Below are positions 63,987 to 64,000 of a stretch of DNA of 64,000 nucleotides, in pieces. Under the pieces are notes generated by a model. The model saw only the letters and a program-made list of their open reading frames with translations, had not been told where the DNA came from and did not search any database. The DNA lies in the NCBI GenBank assembly GCA_934201845.1, contig CAKPXA010000002.1:62001-126000 (forward strand), read 5' to 3'. A program made the position numbers and the translations under genes. The stretch is from an uncultured Ligilactobacillus sp. GTDB lineage: Bacteria > Bacillota > Bacilli > Lactobacillales > Lactobacillaceae. Every line of letters begins with the position of its first letter. Position 1 is the stretch's first letter.

Positions 63987-64000
63987 TAAGAAGTCGCAAC

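Overview
The window is a gene-dense bacterial chromosome segment from a low-GC-phylum (Firmicutes) lactic acid bacterium, most likely a member of the Lactobacillaceae with an unusually GC-rich genome (coding regions are clearly above 50% G+C by inspection; I did not compute it). The evidence is the rpoN-cggR-gapA-pgk-tpiA-eno block, secG-rnr-smpB, a CtsR-box-controlled clpE beside a DUF1827 gene, a two-glucosyltransferase glycolipid cluster next to ltaS, and the protein sequences themselves. I cannot resolve genus or species. No phage, insertion sequence, CRISPR array, tRNA or complete rRNA gene is visible.

Layout. 1-7 kb: the 3' end of rpoN (sigma-54), then the cggR-controlled glycolytic operon, with a strong hairpin between gapA and pgk and a separate promoter before eno. 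7-19 kb: a ClC-type channel/exchanger, secG-rnr-smpB, a secreted coiled-coil/3D-domain cell-wall protein, a leftward GNAT/LURP-like/HAD trio, ung-pta-tsaE, and two leftward nucleases. 19-28 kb: histidine biosynthesis. A PHP-type histidinol phosphatase has its own promoter and precedes a T-box leader that controls hisZGDBHAFIEC plus a GNAT gene, so the pathway is complete. 28-45 kb: envelope and housekeeping genes (murB, M29 aminopeptidase, UDP-GlcNAc 2-epimerase, a YfhO-type membrane protein, flavodoxin, map, galU, a LysM protein, a YihY protein, recX, an rRNA methyltransferase, ntdP-like, AI-2E family, gpsA). 45-54.5 kb: a GtrA-like protein, a TagH-like ATPase carrying a C-terminal LysM, a CBS/CorC protein, prfC, a MucBP-like protein with no signal peptide, DUF1827 and clpE. 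54.5-63 kb: ptsHI, then a glycolipid anchor/LTA cluster (two GT4 enzymes, a flippase-like membrane protein, a YkuJ-like protein, ltaS).

The genes form a coherent picture. Glycolysis and PTS genes (cggR operon, ptsHI with a candidate cre site) handle central carbon flow. galU, the two glucosyltransferases, ltaS, yfhO, gtrA, wecB, the tagH-like gene, murB and gpsA supply precursors and enzymes for lipoteichoic acid and wall polymers.

The window ends in about 0.9 kb without a convincing gene. Its last 290 bp hold four tandem promoters, each with exactly 17-bp spacing, which I read as the promoter array of an rRNA operon just outside the window. The least explained signals are two. One is a family of composite, hairpin-forming repeats at the 3' ends of leftward genes (29.4, 39.8, 39.9 and 50.7 kb). 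The other is a strongly over-represented octamer, AAATGCAG (at least 22 copies by eye, including an inverted pair between convergent genes), which resembles the distribution of an uptake-type signal.
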